Positions 1-6,679 of a stretch of DNA of 11,644 nucleotides are shown in pieces. Positions within the stretch are counted from its first letter, which is position 1. Each line of letters opens with the position of its first letter. Both the position numbers and the translations under genes were made by a program. Origin of the DNA: an uncultured Clostridia bacterium (lineage in GTDB: Bacteria; Bacillota; Clostridia; Christensenellales; Borkfalkiaceae); the NCBI GenBank assembly GCA_959605945.1, contig CAUHGY010000057.1, positions 1-11,644 on the forward strand, in the 5' to 3' direction. Below the pieces are notes generated by a model. It had not been told where the DNA came from and searched no databases. It worked only from the letters and a program-made list of their open reading frames with translations.

Positions 1-396
1 TTCGCGGATCTCAACGAAATGCATCTGTACCCTTGCGCATATTCTATGACTTTCAATGTCAGCGGCGGCGTTCTTAACGGGATACTCAATCAGCGTTCCA
101 ACGATATGGCGGTGGCAAACAACTGGAACGTGGTGCAATACGCGGCGCTTATGCATATGTTTGCGCAGGTTTCGGGGCTTAAAGCAGGGGAACTCGTGCA
201 CGTTATAGCCGACGCGCACATATATGACAGACACATTCCGACGGTAAAGAAAATGATGGAAAACCCCGTTTTTCCCGCGCCTGAATTTATAATGAACCCG
301 GACATTAAGGATTTTTATAAATTTACAGTTGACGATTTCAGGCTTGAAAATTACGAATTCAATAAAATAGACGAAAAGTTTGAGGTGGCAATCTGA
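1..396 (+). CDS. thyA: Thymidylate synthase, C-terminal part (5' truncated by window edge)
   Basis: Methylates dUMP to dTMP using methylene-tetrahydrofolate, leaving dihydrofolate; cytoplasmic. The first 131 visible residues are in frame from base 1, so the true start lies outside. The catalytic cysteine is visible in LYPCAYS (codon 34-36). It is followed by the family signature QRSNDMAVANNWN, which binds dUMP phosphate and base, and by DAHIYDRHI (nucleotide contact). The chain ends in EVAI, close to the usual C-terminal -AI that closes the active site. The wording ANNWNVVQYAALMHMFAQVSG is typical of clostridial ThyA rather than the E. coli form. The stop codon overlaps the folA start (TGATG, 1 base), so the two are probably translationally coupled. 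Family assignment is secure; only the N-terminal half is unseen. Confidence 0.97.
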   Translation, partial: FADLNEMHLYPCAYSMTFNVSGGVLNGILNQRSNDMAVANNWNVVQYAALMHMFAQVSGLKAGELVHVIADAHIYDRHIPTVKKMMENPVFPAPEFIMNPDIKDFYKFTVDDFRLENYEFNKIDEKFEVAI

Positions 397-896
397 TGCA
401 GGCGATAGTCGCTGTTGACAAAAAATGGGGCATAGGCAAAAACAACGCGCTTATGTTCAGCATTCCAGAAGATATGAAATTTTTCCGCACGACCACCTCG
501 GGCAAAACAGTGGTCATGGGAGCAAAAACGCTTAAATCGTTTCCGAACGGCGCTCCGCTTAAAAACAGAGTGAATATAGTTTTTTCTCCCCACGGTTGCA
601 GGCGCGCCGACTGCACCGTAGTTTTTTCGTTTGAAGAACTTAAAGAAGAATTGAGAAAATATGATACCGACGATATATTTATCATCGGCGGCGCGATGTT
701 TTACAAAACCATGCTGCCGTACTGTAAAAAGGCGCTGGTAACCAAGGTGGACGCCGACGGGGGAGCAGACGCGTTTTTTACAGACCTCGACAAACTTGAA
801 AACTGGATTTGCACAGAAGAAAGCGAAAAAATATTTACCGGCGGATACGATATCAAATTCACAACGTATGAAAATTTATCGCCGCTCGTGTTTTGA
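396..896 (+). CDS. folA: Dihydrofolate reductase
   Basis: NADPH-dependent reduction of dihydrofolate to tetrahydrofolate, recycling the dihydrofolate made by ThyA next door. At 166 residues it is the usual length. Visible elements are the N-terminal strand IVAVDKKWGIGKNNALMFSIPEDMKFF with the substrate-binding acid D26, the cofactor loop VVMGAKTLKSFP (residues 39-50), LKNRVNIVFS, and the glycine pair in IIGGAMFY (G98-G99). The start is fixed by GAGGTGG at 382-388, seven bases upstream, and by the 1-base overlap with thyA. One oddity: MGAKT has alanine where many DHFRs have arginine (MGRKT; R44 in E. coli contacts the NADPH 2'-phosphate). This could alter cofactor affinity, or it may be compensated by K44 and nearby basic residues. 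The enzyme call is firm. Confidence 0.95.
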   Translation: MQAIVAVDKKWGIGKNNALMFSIPEDMKFFRTTTSGKTVVMGAKTLKSFPNGAPLKNRVNIVFSPHGCRRADCTVVFSFEELKEELRKYDTDDIFIIGGAMFYKTMLPYCKKALVTKVDADGGADAFFTDLDKLENWICTEESEKIFTGGYDIKFTTYENLSPLVF

Positions 897-906
897 CCTG
901 TGATGT

Positions 907-1083
907 ATGGAATACGACGCAAAATCGATGAAAACGGATAAAAACAGGAAAAATCTGTATCTTTTCAACAAACAGAAAGCGCTTCTCGACGAATTTTTAT
1001 CGCACGGGGCGATAGATGCGGCGCAATACGAAAAGAGCCTTTCCTGTCTTGAAGAAAAGTTGCTCGGAGCTGATGAAAAGTGA
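907..1083 (+). CDS. Small conserved-looking protein (58 aa), folA-dinB spacer gene
   Basis: A 58-residue open frame lies between folA and dinB. It starts 10 bases after the folA stop, just after an in-frame stop at 901-903, and its own stop overlaps the GTG start of dinB by four bases (GTGA). The N-terminus is lysine-rich (KTDKNRKN). It is followed by a likely helical hairpin, LFNKQKALLDEFLSHGAID then AAQYEKSLSCLEEKL, which resembles the short SHOCT-type pattern (helix, GxI turn, helix). There is no strong Shine-Dalgarno sequence, so translation may depend on coupling to folA; M8 at 928 is an alternative start. I recall similar short proteins upstream of dinB in Clostridia but cannot check. 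There are no catalytic motifs, membrane segment or CxxC. The function is unknown; operon position suggests a role linked to dinB or simply a coupling ORF. Confidence 0.72.
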   Translation: MEYDAKSMKTDKNRKNLYLFNKQKALLDEFLSHGAIDAAQYEKSLSCLEEKLLGADEK

Positions 1084-2321
1084 AAAGACTGATCTTTCAC
1101 GTGGATGTCAACAGCGCCTATCTTTCGTGGGAAGCGGTCAGGCGCATCCGCGCAGGGGAAGAAGACATACGGCTGATACCGTCGGCAATCGGGGGAGACA
1201 GAGAAAAACGCACGGGCATAATACTGGCAAAGTCTGTTCCCGCAAAAAAGTTCGGCGTCAGAACCGGCGAACCGGTTGCCATGGCTTTGGCGAAATGCCC
1301 GGGTTTGAAACTTTTTAAACCCGATTTCGGTCTGTATATAAAAAATTCCCGGGAGTTTTCGGATATATGCAGAAGGTTTGCGCCCGTTGTGGAGAAGTTT
1401 TCCATAGACGAGTGTTTTCTCGATATGACCGGCACGGAGAAAATTTATTCCGATCCGATAGAGACAGCCGAGGCAATTAAAGAAGCCGTAAAAAACGAAC
1501 TGGGTTTTACTGTCAATGTGGGGATAGGCGAAAATAAATTTCTCGCAAAGACGGCAAGCGATTTTTTAAAACCGGACAAAGTGCATACTTTGTTTAAAGA
1601 AGAACTTCCGCGCAAACTTTGGCCGCTGCCCGTCGGGGAAATGTTTTCGGTGGGGCACGCCACAGCGCAGAGACTTATTGCGGCGGGAATAAAGACCGTG
1701 GGCGATCTTGCCGCGGCAGATCTGAAATCCGTGCAGAAATCGGTCGGCGAAAAGCTCGGAAAGCAGATACACGATTATGCCAACGGCATAGACGGTTCGC
1801 CCGTTTTGGCCGAACCCAAAGATGCAAAGTGTTACAGCATTTCCGTGACGCTTGAAAAGGACGTGACCGATGAAGAGAATGCCGAACGGATCCTGCTTGC
1901 GCTTGCCGACAGCGTCGCGGCGCGCATGCGCTCAGACGGCGCGGAAACATATTGCGTAGGCGTTACCGTGAGAGACAGCAATTTCAGGAACCGTTCGCAT
2001 CAGAAAAAACTTGCCGATCCAACCGACGTTACGGACGAAATAATAAGCGCAAGCAAAAAATTATTCGGCGAACTGTGGGATAAAAAAACGCCGCTGCGAC
2101 TCATAGGGATAACGCTTTCCGATATTGTACACGGCGGGGCGGTGCAGACGAGCATGTTTTCGCTCGGCATTGAAAAACGGCGCGCCAGACAGCGTGACGG
2201 CGCCATCGATTGTATACGCGGAAAATTCGGGCATGACGCTATCAAGCGTGCCACGCTGCTCGAAACAGAGATTTCGGTGGGCAAAAAATACCGCGCCCAG
2301 ACCGAAAACAAAGAAAAATAA
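1080..2321 (+). CDS. dinB: Y-family DNA polymerase IV (translesion synthesis)
   Basis: Error-prone polymerase that copies past damaged template bases, working on DNA with the sliding clamp. It is 413 residues, slightly longer than the E. coli enzyme. N-terminal motif HVDVNSAYLSW carries catalytic D9 and the steric-gate Y14. The second catalytic pair is in FSIDECFLDMTG (D110, E111). A helix-hairpin-helix thumb is visible at about residues 182-215 (LPVGEMFSVGHATAQRLIAAGIKTVGDL). The little-finger domain follows from about 250. QTSMF (356-360) fits the beta-clamp binding pentapeptide QxSxF. The start is GTG at 1080, with GGAG at 1066-1069 upstream and a GTGA overlap with the small ORF, so coupling is likely. 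The basic tail after the clamp motif is typical of clostridial homologues. No LexA-like operator is visible because the promoter lies further upstream, probably before thyA. Confidence 0.95.
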   Translation: MKRLIFHVDVNSAYLSWEAVRRIRAGEEDIRLIPSAIGGDREKRTGIILAKSVPAKKFGVRTGEPVAMALAKCPGLKLFKPDFGLYIKNSREFSDICRRFAPVVEKFSIDECFLDMTGTEKIYSDPIETAEAIKEAVKNELGFTVNVGIGENKFLAKTASDFLKPDKVHTLFKEELPRKLWPLPVGEMFSVGHATAQRLIAAGIKTVGDLAAADLKSVQKSVGEKLGKQIHDYANGIDGSPVLAEPKDAKCYSISVTLEKDVTDEENAERILLALADSVAARMRSDGAETYCVGVTVRDSNFRNRSHQKKLADPTDVTDEIISASKKLFGELWDKKTPLRLIGITLSDIVHGGAVQTSMFSLGIEKRRARQRDGAIDCIRGKFGHDAIKRATLLETEISVGKKYRAQTENKEK

Positions 2322-2347
2322 TGCATAAGAGCTTCAAGTGAATTTGA

Positions 2348-2390
2348 ATTCCCCTGCATCCGCCGTCATTAACGGCGGATGCAGGGGAAT
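2348..2390. terminator. 19-bp perfect hairpin after dinB, possibly a bidirectional terminator
   Basis: The arms at 2348-2366 and 2372-2390 are perfect reverse complements around a 5-base loop (CATTA), beginning 27 bases after the dinB stop. The stem contains CCCCTGCATCCGCCG. It sits between the convergent dinB operon and the minus-strand remnant/peptidase unit, which suits a terminator. However, the T-run is poor on both sides (GGTTTTGAC on plus). The stem is also longer and more perfect than usual, so it could be a mobile or dispersed palindromic repeat. The hairpin is certain; its role is inferred. Confidence 0.55.
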
Positions 2391-2469
2391 GGTTTTGACA
2401 AGAAAGTTCGTTGAGAGTTTGTCGCGGTTAGGGCAGGAATGATTCGGGAAGGCATGATTAAGCCGAATA

Positions 2470-2994
2470 TCATTCTGAAGCCACGTAAAAAATCGCCGGC
2501 GTATCCGCGGAAATTCTGTCAAAGCGCACGGTTACGCTGTCTTTTCCCTGCGTTTCGGAATATGTGAAATAAAGAATAGTTTTTTCTTCGGTTTTTTTGC
2601 AAATATGCGTTTTTTTACCGCCTATGCTTATTGTCAGAGACAGTGTACCCGTGAGGCTTCCAGCGCATACGGTTATGAGGTTTTCCGAGCGGGGTTTTAT
2701 TTTAAGTTCGTAAGAGAACCAGCCGTGTGCGTTTATCGCACTCCACGCCGAGCCTTTTTTGTTGCCGCATATTCTTGCGGGGGATCCGTCGATAATCAGC
2801 GTATCGCTGAAATTGACTTCTTTTTTTATGGCGTGACCTTCGTTGGCTCCTCCGCAGACTATGAAATCCAGACGGTTTTCGGCTTTAAGTTTTTCGGCGG
2901 CAAAACTTTCCTTTACTTCGCCTATGAATTCCGCGTGCGGAGTAAATGGAGTTTTGACGGAAAACGTCTGCCGTGTTTTTTCGATGTATGCGAG
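2470..2994 (-). pseudogene. Start-less remnant of a GH127/DUF1680-type glycoside hydrolase, C-terminal domain
   Basis: On the minus strand a 174-codon frame runs from just after a stop (TGA at 2997-2995) to TGA at 2472-2470. It contains no ATG or TTG, and its only GTGs lie near the 3' end. Yet it reads as real protein: DFIVCGGANEGHAIKKE, then SAWSAINAHGWFSYELKIKP, SENLITVCAGSLTGTLSLTISIGGKK, and a closing strand set KDSVTVRFDRISADTPAIFYV. The GWFSYELK, LTISIGGKK and KDSVTVRF pattern is what I know from the C-terminal beta-sandwich of DUF1680/GH127 beta-L-arabinofuranosidase-like proteins (WFSYDLKV...FDILVDG...KVTVRFQ). The catalytic barrel and start are absent. The frame begins 17 bases beyond the stop of the neighbouring peptidase and in a different register, so it is not that protein's tail. 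Most likely it is the 3' end of a gene whose 5' part was deleted. The family assignment is moderate. Confidence 0.6.
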
Positions 2995-3011
2995 TCAAGT
3001 TGCCGCCGCTT

Positions 3012-4538
3012 TTATGCCGACAGAAGAGCAAAAAGCGCTTTGCAGCCGTCCGCGTCGAGCGGACTTAAAAGTTCCGCATTCGCAAGAGTTGTCAAAAAAC
3101 CTTCTCCGTCGTTTCTGACAAGTTCGGAATATTTTTCGCGGGCAATTCCGAAATCGTCCTGAGCCTCCGTAAACAGATCGAGAGCAGGTATGGCGGATGC
3201 CGCGTAACTGATGTAATAACAGGGTGAGGGAATGACCACATATCTCCAATAATCTTCGGGAGAAATCAGGTAATTGTCGAGTTCGTCGGAGTAAGACAGA
3301 AGTATGCTTTCCATCAGATCGTCGTATTCGTCTTTGCTTACTTCGTGGGTATAGACGTAAATTTCAAATTCGTCCACCGCGTTCGAAAGAAGAATTGAAA
3401 CGGCGGTATCGAGTATTTTCTCTGCGCGCAGCGCGGCGAATCCATTTGCGTAAAGCCGGTTCTGCATATAAGACAAAAGCAGGTATTCGTTGCCCTGCGA
3501 ATGGGTTTCGAAAAGATCGAAAGAGCCGTTTGCACCCTGATTTACGAAGTCATTGTAATAATGGCCCATTTCATGGGAAACCGTGAAAAGATTGTTATAT
3601 CCCGGTCCGAAATAATTGAACGGCGCGCCGTATTCGGGGACGTACCACTCATACGCGCCTTCGTAAGCGTTCACGCCTTCGGCAAACAATGCCGTGCCGT
3701 ATGAAAGCATGGTATTCATGACCGCAAAATCGTCCGCCGGCAGACTTTGGAGATATCCGTCGAGATAGTTTGCCGAAAGCTCGTAGTACGGCTTTGACGA
3801 TATGTCGTCGATAAGTTTGCGTCCGCTTGCTCCGAGAGATTGCATCGCCGAGACATAATTCCGATGTGAATCGGCAAGAAAATCTCCCATGCTTTCCTTT
3901 AACTGTTCTCTGACTGCCGATATTTCGGACGGGGTATAGTCGCGGGAATATATGTTTTCATAAGCATATTCGGGGTATGAAGAATATCCGCTAAGTTCGG
4001 CAATACGTTTGTTGTTTGCTGCAAACTTTTCGAAAAGCGCATCTGTTTTTGTGTTGAAATCGGCGGCGGCGCTGTCTAAAGCGTCGAATTCGAGAGTTAT
4101 GTTGAAATTATCGTTCTCCAGTTCGCGTATAAGCCTTGCCGTTTCTGTGTCTTTGGCGAATAATTCGTTGTACGCGGCGGATAAATCGCCTTCTTGCCCG
4201 GCGGCATACACATAGTTATTTTTATATTTTGCGTTTGAGCGGTCGGAATCGTAAAGCATCTGAGCGATCTGATATTGCGAGACGACGCGGGAGTACGCTT
4301 TTTCCCATTCCTCATGTGCCGATAGGAACTGGGGCGAAGATTGGTCGTCTTTATAAAGTTCAAGTTTATCTAACGCTTCGTTCGCCTCGGCAACGTCGGC
4401 GGCGGTGAGCGAAAACGAAAATCTGAATGCGGCGGGTTTTGAGTCGTTTTGCGGCGCCCCTACGAAATTTTTAGAGCATCCGGAAATGAGCGAAATAATA
4501 ATAAGTAACGCAAGAATAACAGATATTTTTCTTTTCAT
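3012..4538 (-). CDS. Lipoprotein zinc metallopeptidase, M3 (oligoendopeptidase)-like
   Basis: Predicted exported peptidase that cleaves oligopeptides at the outer face of the membrane. Residues 1-21 form a lipoprotein signal: basic MKRK, hydrophobic ISVILALLIIISL, lipobox ISGC with C21 as the lipidated residue. Most of the protein is helix-rich. The zinc site is HEMGH (H322, E323, H326), with E344 in FETHSQGNE as the probable third ligand, 22 residues after the first histidine and comparable to the M3 glutamate in AEIAST. The C-terminal YYISYAASA resembles the tyrosine-rich substrate-binding segment of M3 enzymes, although the usual preceding histidine is not evident (IPSPCYY). At 508 residues it is a little shorter than typical PepF. 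The start has only a weak ribosome site, but the signal peptide fixes it. The gene is transcribed toward the GH127 remnant. M3-like is secure by motif; the exact subfamily is not. Confidence 0.85.
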   Translation of the reverse strand: MKRKISVILALLIIISLISGCSKNFVGAPQNDSKPAAFRFSFSLTAADVAEANEALDKLELYKDDQSSPQFLSAHEEWEKAYSRVVSQYQIAQMLYDSDRSNAKYKNNYVYAAGQEGDLSAAYNELFAKDTETARLIRELENDNFNITLEFDALDSAAADFNTKTDALFEKFAANNKRIAELSGYSSYPEYAYENIYSRDYTPSEISAVREQLKESMGDFLADSHRNYVSAMQSLGASGRKLIDDISSKPYYELSANYLDGYLQSLPADDFAVMNTMLSYGTALFAEGVNAYEGAYEWYVPEYGAPFNYFGPGYNNLFTVSHEMGHYYNDFVNQGANGSFDLFETHSQGNEYLLLSYMQNRLYANGFAALRAEKILDTAVSILLSNAVDEFEIYVYTHEVSKDEYDDLMESILLSYSDELDNYLISPEDYWRYVVIPSPCYYISYAASAIPALDLFTEAQDDFGIAREKYSELVRNDGEGFLTTLANAELLSPLDADGCKALFALLSA

Positions 4539-4791
4539 GATTTTACCGTTTTATGTTCAGGCCGTCGGATGAGCCTGAAATATTTTTGAGAGGCGCATTT
4601 TCCGGAATTAAGGTTAAAGAATGCAATTCGGAAAGGCGCGCTTAATTTATAATGTCAGTATATGTATATATGATTATTTTAACACCCGTCGTGCCGAAAA
4701 TCAAGCATTGTTCAAAAAAAGGCGTTTATAAGCGTAAAATCGGCTTTTTCATTGATAACGACAAATAGCGGCTCTTTGTTTGTATTTTTGG
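4539..4791. other. Divergent intergenic region between M3 peptidase and S24/S26 peptidase genes
   Basis: About 250 bases without a credible gene. It holds a short inverted repeat (4556-4579) in the presumed 5' leader of the minus-strand peptidase, and a very AT-rich tract with a TATAAT at 4648-4653 that has no good -35 partner. Near the right end lies the region leading into the S24/S26 promoter. I could not assign a convincing minus-strand promoter for the peptidase. No tRNA, repeat family or terminator is clear. Confidence 0.5.
4556..4579 (-). promoter_or_regulatory. 7-bp inverted repeat in the leader of the M3-like peptidase gene
   Basis: TTCAGGC at 4556-4562 pairs with GCCTGAA at 4573-4579 across a 10-base loop, ending 17 bases upstream of the peptidase start codon. 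It could be an operator or an mRNA leader hairpin affecting translation; no T-run makes it a terminator. The repeat is visible; function is a guess. Confidence 0.3.
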
Positions 4792-4820
4792 TTTACAAAA
4801 ATTCGCGGGTATAGTATAAT
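4792..4820 (+). promoter_or_regulatory. Sigma-A-type promoter of the S24/S26 peptidase-proA unit
   Basis: TTTACA at 4792-4797 and a perfect TATAAT at 4815-4820 are separated by 17 bases. The expected transcription start is about 4826-4828, only 3-5 bases before the ATG at 4831. The match is close to consensus, so the promoter is likely real. Its position also rules out the longer reading frame that begins at 4780. Confidence 0.75.
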
Positions 4821-4830
4821 TGAAAATACT

Positions 4831-5298
4831 ATGGATGGGTACAGCTATAAATCAGAACTCGAAAAGAACGGCGCGATCGGCTTTGTGCCGAGAGGCAACA
4901 GTATGTGGCCCACGCTGAAGAATAAAGGACAGTCGGTTATAGTGGTGAAAAAACAAGGCCGGCTCGGCGTTTTCGACGTAGCGCTGTATGAACGCGCCGA
5001 CGGGCAAATCGTTCTGCATCGCGTTCTGGAAGTTACCGACGACGGCTATATAATGTGCGGCGACAGTCAATTTAAGAAAGAGCACGTTACGGAAGAGGCC
5101 GTTTTCGGCGTTATGACCGGGTTTTACAGGAACAGAAAATATATAGAATGTTCGGATAAAAAATATATTGACGAAGTACGTCGGTTGTATGCCGACGAAA
5201 AGCGCAGAAAACGGAGAGTGCGGTTTTTTTATATGAGATTGAGAATAAAAAACGGGTTGAAAAAGATTTTCGGCCCGGGGGAGAAGTCCAATGATTGA
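4831..5298 (+). CDS. S24/S26-type (signal-peptidase-fold) small protein
   Basis: A 155-residue protein with the serine-peptidase signature GNSMWPTL (S24 as nucleophile). It is followed by FDVALYERADGQIVLHRV (H63) and IMCGDSQ (D78). The SMxPT, HRV and GDS order resembles the Ser-His-Asp arrangement of SipW/archaeal signal peptidases, not the Ser-Lys dyad of ordinary bacterial type I enzymes. There is no N-terminal membrane anchor and no hydrophobic tail; the C-terminus is very basic (EKRRKRRVRFFYMRLRIKNGLKK). It may therefore be a cytosolic or peripheral maturation protease, as seen near peptide-modification genes in Clostridia, but no precursor is seen here. The start at 4831 is chosen because a longer frame from 4780 contains the promoter; the only methionine after 4831 and before the catalytic site is in that site. 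It overlaps proA by 8 bases. The substrate is unknown. Confidence 0.75.
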   Translation: MDGYSYKSELEKNGAIGFVPRGNSMWPTLKNKGQSVIVVKKQGRLGVFDVALYERADGQIVLHRVLEVTDDGYIMCGDSQFKKEHVTEEAVFGVMTGFYRNRKYIECSDKKYIDEVRRLYADEKRRKRRVRFFYMRLRIKNGLKKIFGPGEKSND

Positions 5299-6541
5299 TT
5301 TAAATTTACTCGGAAAAAAAGCAAAAGCGGCGGCGGCGGATCTTGCGGGAATGCCCGACGACATGATAAATTCGGTTTTAACTGCGGCTGCCGCCGAACT
5401 TAAAGAGCGTGCGGAATATATCAAAGCTCAGAACGCATTAGACGTTGCGGCGGCAAAAGCCAACGGCAGATCGGCGCAGTTTATCGACAGGCTTACCCTG
5501 ACGGATAATATCATAAACGGCATGGCGGAAGGGCTGAAACAGGTTGCTGCGCTTGAAAGTCCGCTGGATAAAATAATCTACTCTTACGAAAATAAAGAAC
5601 AGGGTATTTTTATCGAGCAGAAAACCGTGCCTTTCGGCGTGGTGGGCATCATTTACGAAGCTCGCCCCAACGTCACGGCGGACGCTTTCGCGCTGTGTTT
5701 CAAAACAAGAAATTCGGTTATTCTGAAAGGCGGCAGCGACGCGCTTCGTTCCAACGTGGCGGTGGTGGAAGTTTTGAAAAAAGCTCTTACGGAAAACGGG
5801 GTAACTTCCGACGCGGTGTCTGTTATAGAAGATACGTCCAGGGAAACTGCAGCGGCTTTTATGCGGATGAACAGGTATGTAGATCTTCTTATACCCCGCG
5901 GCAGCGCTTCGCTTATCAACGCGGCGTTGGAAAATTCCACAATTCCCATCATTGAAACGGGAACGGGCAACTGTCATATATATGTTGACGAGTTTGCCGA
6001 CCTGAATATGGCGGCGGAAGTCATTTTCAACGCGAAAACTCAGCGTTACAGCACCTGCAATACCTGCGAGTCGCTTGTAATTCATTCGGCGGTGCTCGAT
6101 AAGGCCTTGCCCGGGATTGCGGAAAAACTTAAGACCAAGGGTGTGGAAATACGCTGCGACGAACGCGCACTCAATGCAATAGATTGCGGAGTACCCGCAA
6201 CGGAAGAAGATTTTTATACCGAATACGGCGCGCCTGTAATTTCCGTTAAAACCGTTGACGGCATAGACGAGGCGATAGAACACATAAACGAACATTCAAC
6301 CAAGCATTCGGAAGCAATAATAACGGAAAATCAGCAAAACGCCGAAAAATTTCTGGAAAAAATCGATTCGTCTGCAGTTTATGTCAATGCGTCCACACGC
6401 TTTACGGACGGGTTTATATTCGGTTTGGGCGCGGAAATAGGTATTTCTACGCAAAAATTACATGCGAGAGGCCCGATGGGGCTTAAAGCGCTTGTCACTA
6501 CAAAGTACCTGATACACGGCAACGGTGCGGTCAGAAAATAA
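5291..6541 (+). CDS. proA: Gamma-glutamyl phosphate reductase
   Basis: Second step of proline synthesis: NADPH-dependent reduction of gamma-glutamyl phosphate to glutamate-5-semialdehyde, cytoplasmic. At 416 residues it is full length. The aldehyde-dehydrogenase fold is clear: VPFGVVGIIYEARPNVTADA (about 113-132), cofactor segment NSVILKGGSDALRSN (141-155), LLIPRGSASLI (199-209), IETGTGNCHIYVD (221-233), catalytic C256 in QRYSTCNTCESL, and the C-terminal FGLGAEIGISTQKLHARGPMGLKAL block. GGGGGAG at 5277-5283 gives a strong ribosome site seven bases before the ATG. The gene begins inside the end of the S24/S26 gene, so it is read from the same transcript. The partner glutamate kinase gene proB, usually just upstream, is not in the window. 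Confidence 0.96.
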   Translation: MIDLNLLGKKAKAAAADLAGMPDDMINSVLTAAAAELKERAEYIKAQNALDVAAAKANGRSAQFIDRLTLTDNIINGMAEGLKQVAALESPLDKIIYSYENKEQGIFIEQKTVPFGVVGIIYEARPNVTADAFALCFKTRNSVILKGGSDALRSNVAVVEVLKKALTENGVTSDAVSVIEDTSRETAAAFMRMNRYVDLLIPRGSASLINAALENSTIPIIETGTGNCHIYVDEFADLNMAAEVIFNAKTQRYSTCNTCESLVIHSAVLDKALPGIAEKLKTKGVEIRCDERALNAIDCGVPATEEDFYTEYGAPVISVKTVDGIDEAIEHINEHSTKHSEAIITENQQNAEKFLEKIDSSAVYVNASTRFTDGFIFGLGAEIGISTQKLHARGPMGLKALVTTKYLIHGNGAVRK

Positions 6542-6627
6542 ACTTCGGGTTTCCGCAATGTCAAAAGACACCGCCGCTGAATAATGTTAATGCGTAAATT
6601 TAAAAAAAAGCGATTGCGGATTGGCAG

Positions 6628-6633
6628 TATAAT
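6628..6633 (+). promoter_or_regulatory. Candidate -10 element for the FlaR-like gene
   Basis: A perfect TATAAT lies 46 bases before the next start codon in the 138-base gap after proA, but there is no recognisable -35 hexamer at 16-18 bases (only A-rich sequence). No proA terminator with a T-run is seen in the gap either, so read-through from proA is possible. Confidence 0.35.
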
Positions 6634-6679
6634 TAAAGTCGAATACGGAAAACCCGCAGGAATTCGGTAAACGGTTTTC

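Noticed and set aside
2470..3012. GH127-like remnant as a frameshifted tail of the M3-like peptidase
   Set aside because: The peptidase already has the normal M3-type C-terminal segment, and a second stop at 2995-2997 blocks the remnant frame.
2605..3162. 185-codon plus-strand frame rich in Phe, Tyr and Arg
   Set aside because: It is codon-for-codon antisense to the GH127-type remnant, whose minus-strand translation is far more protein-like.
4780..4830. Upstream start extending the S24/S26 protein by 17 residues
   Set aside because: The extension contains the -35 and -10 elements, so it would not be in the mRNA from that promoter.
5438..6295. 285-codon open frame on the minus strand
   Set aside because: Antisense shadow of proA with no recognisable motifs or ribosome site.
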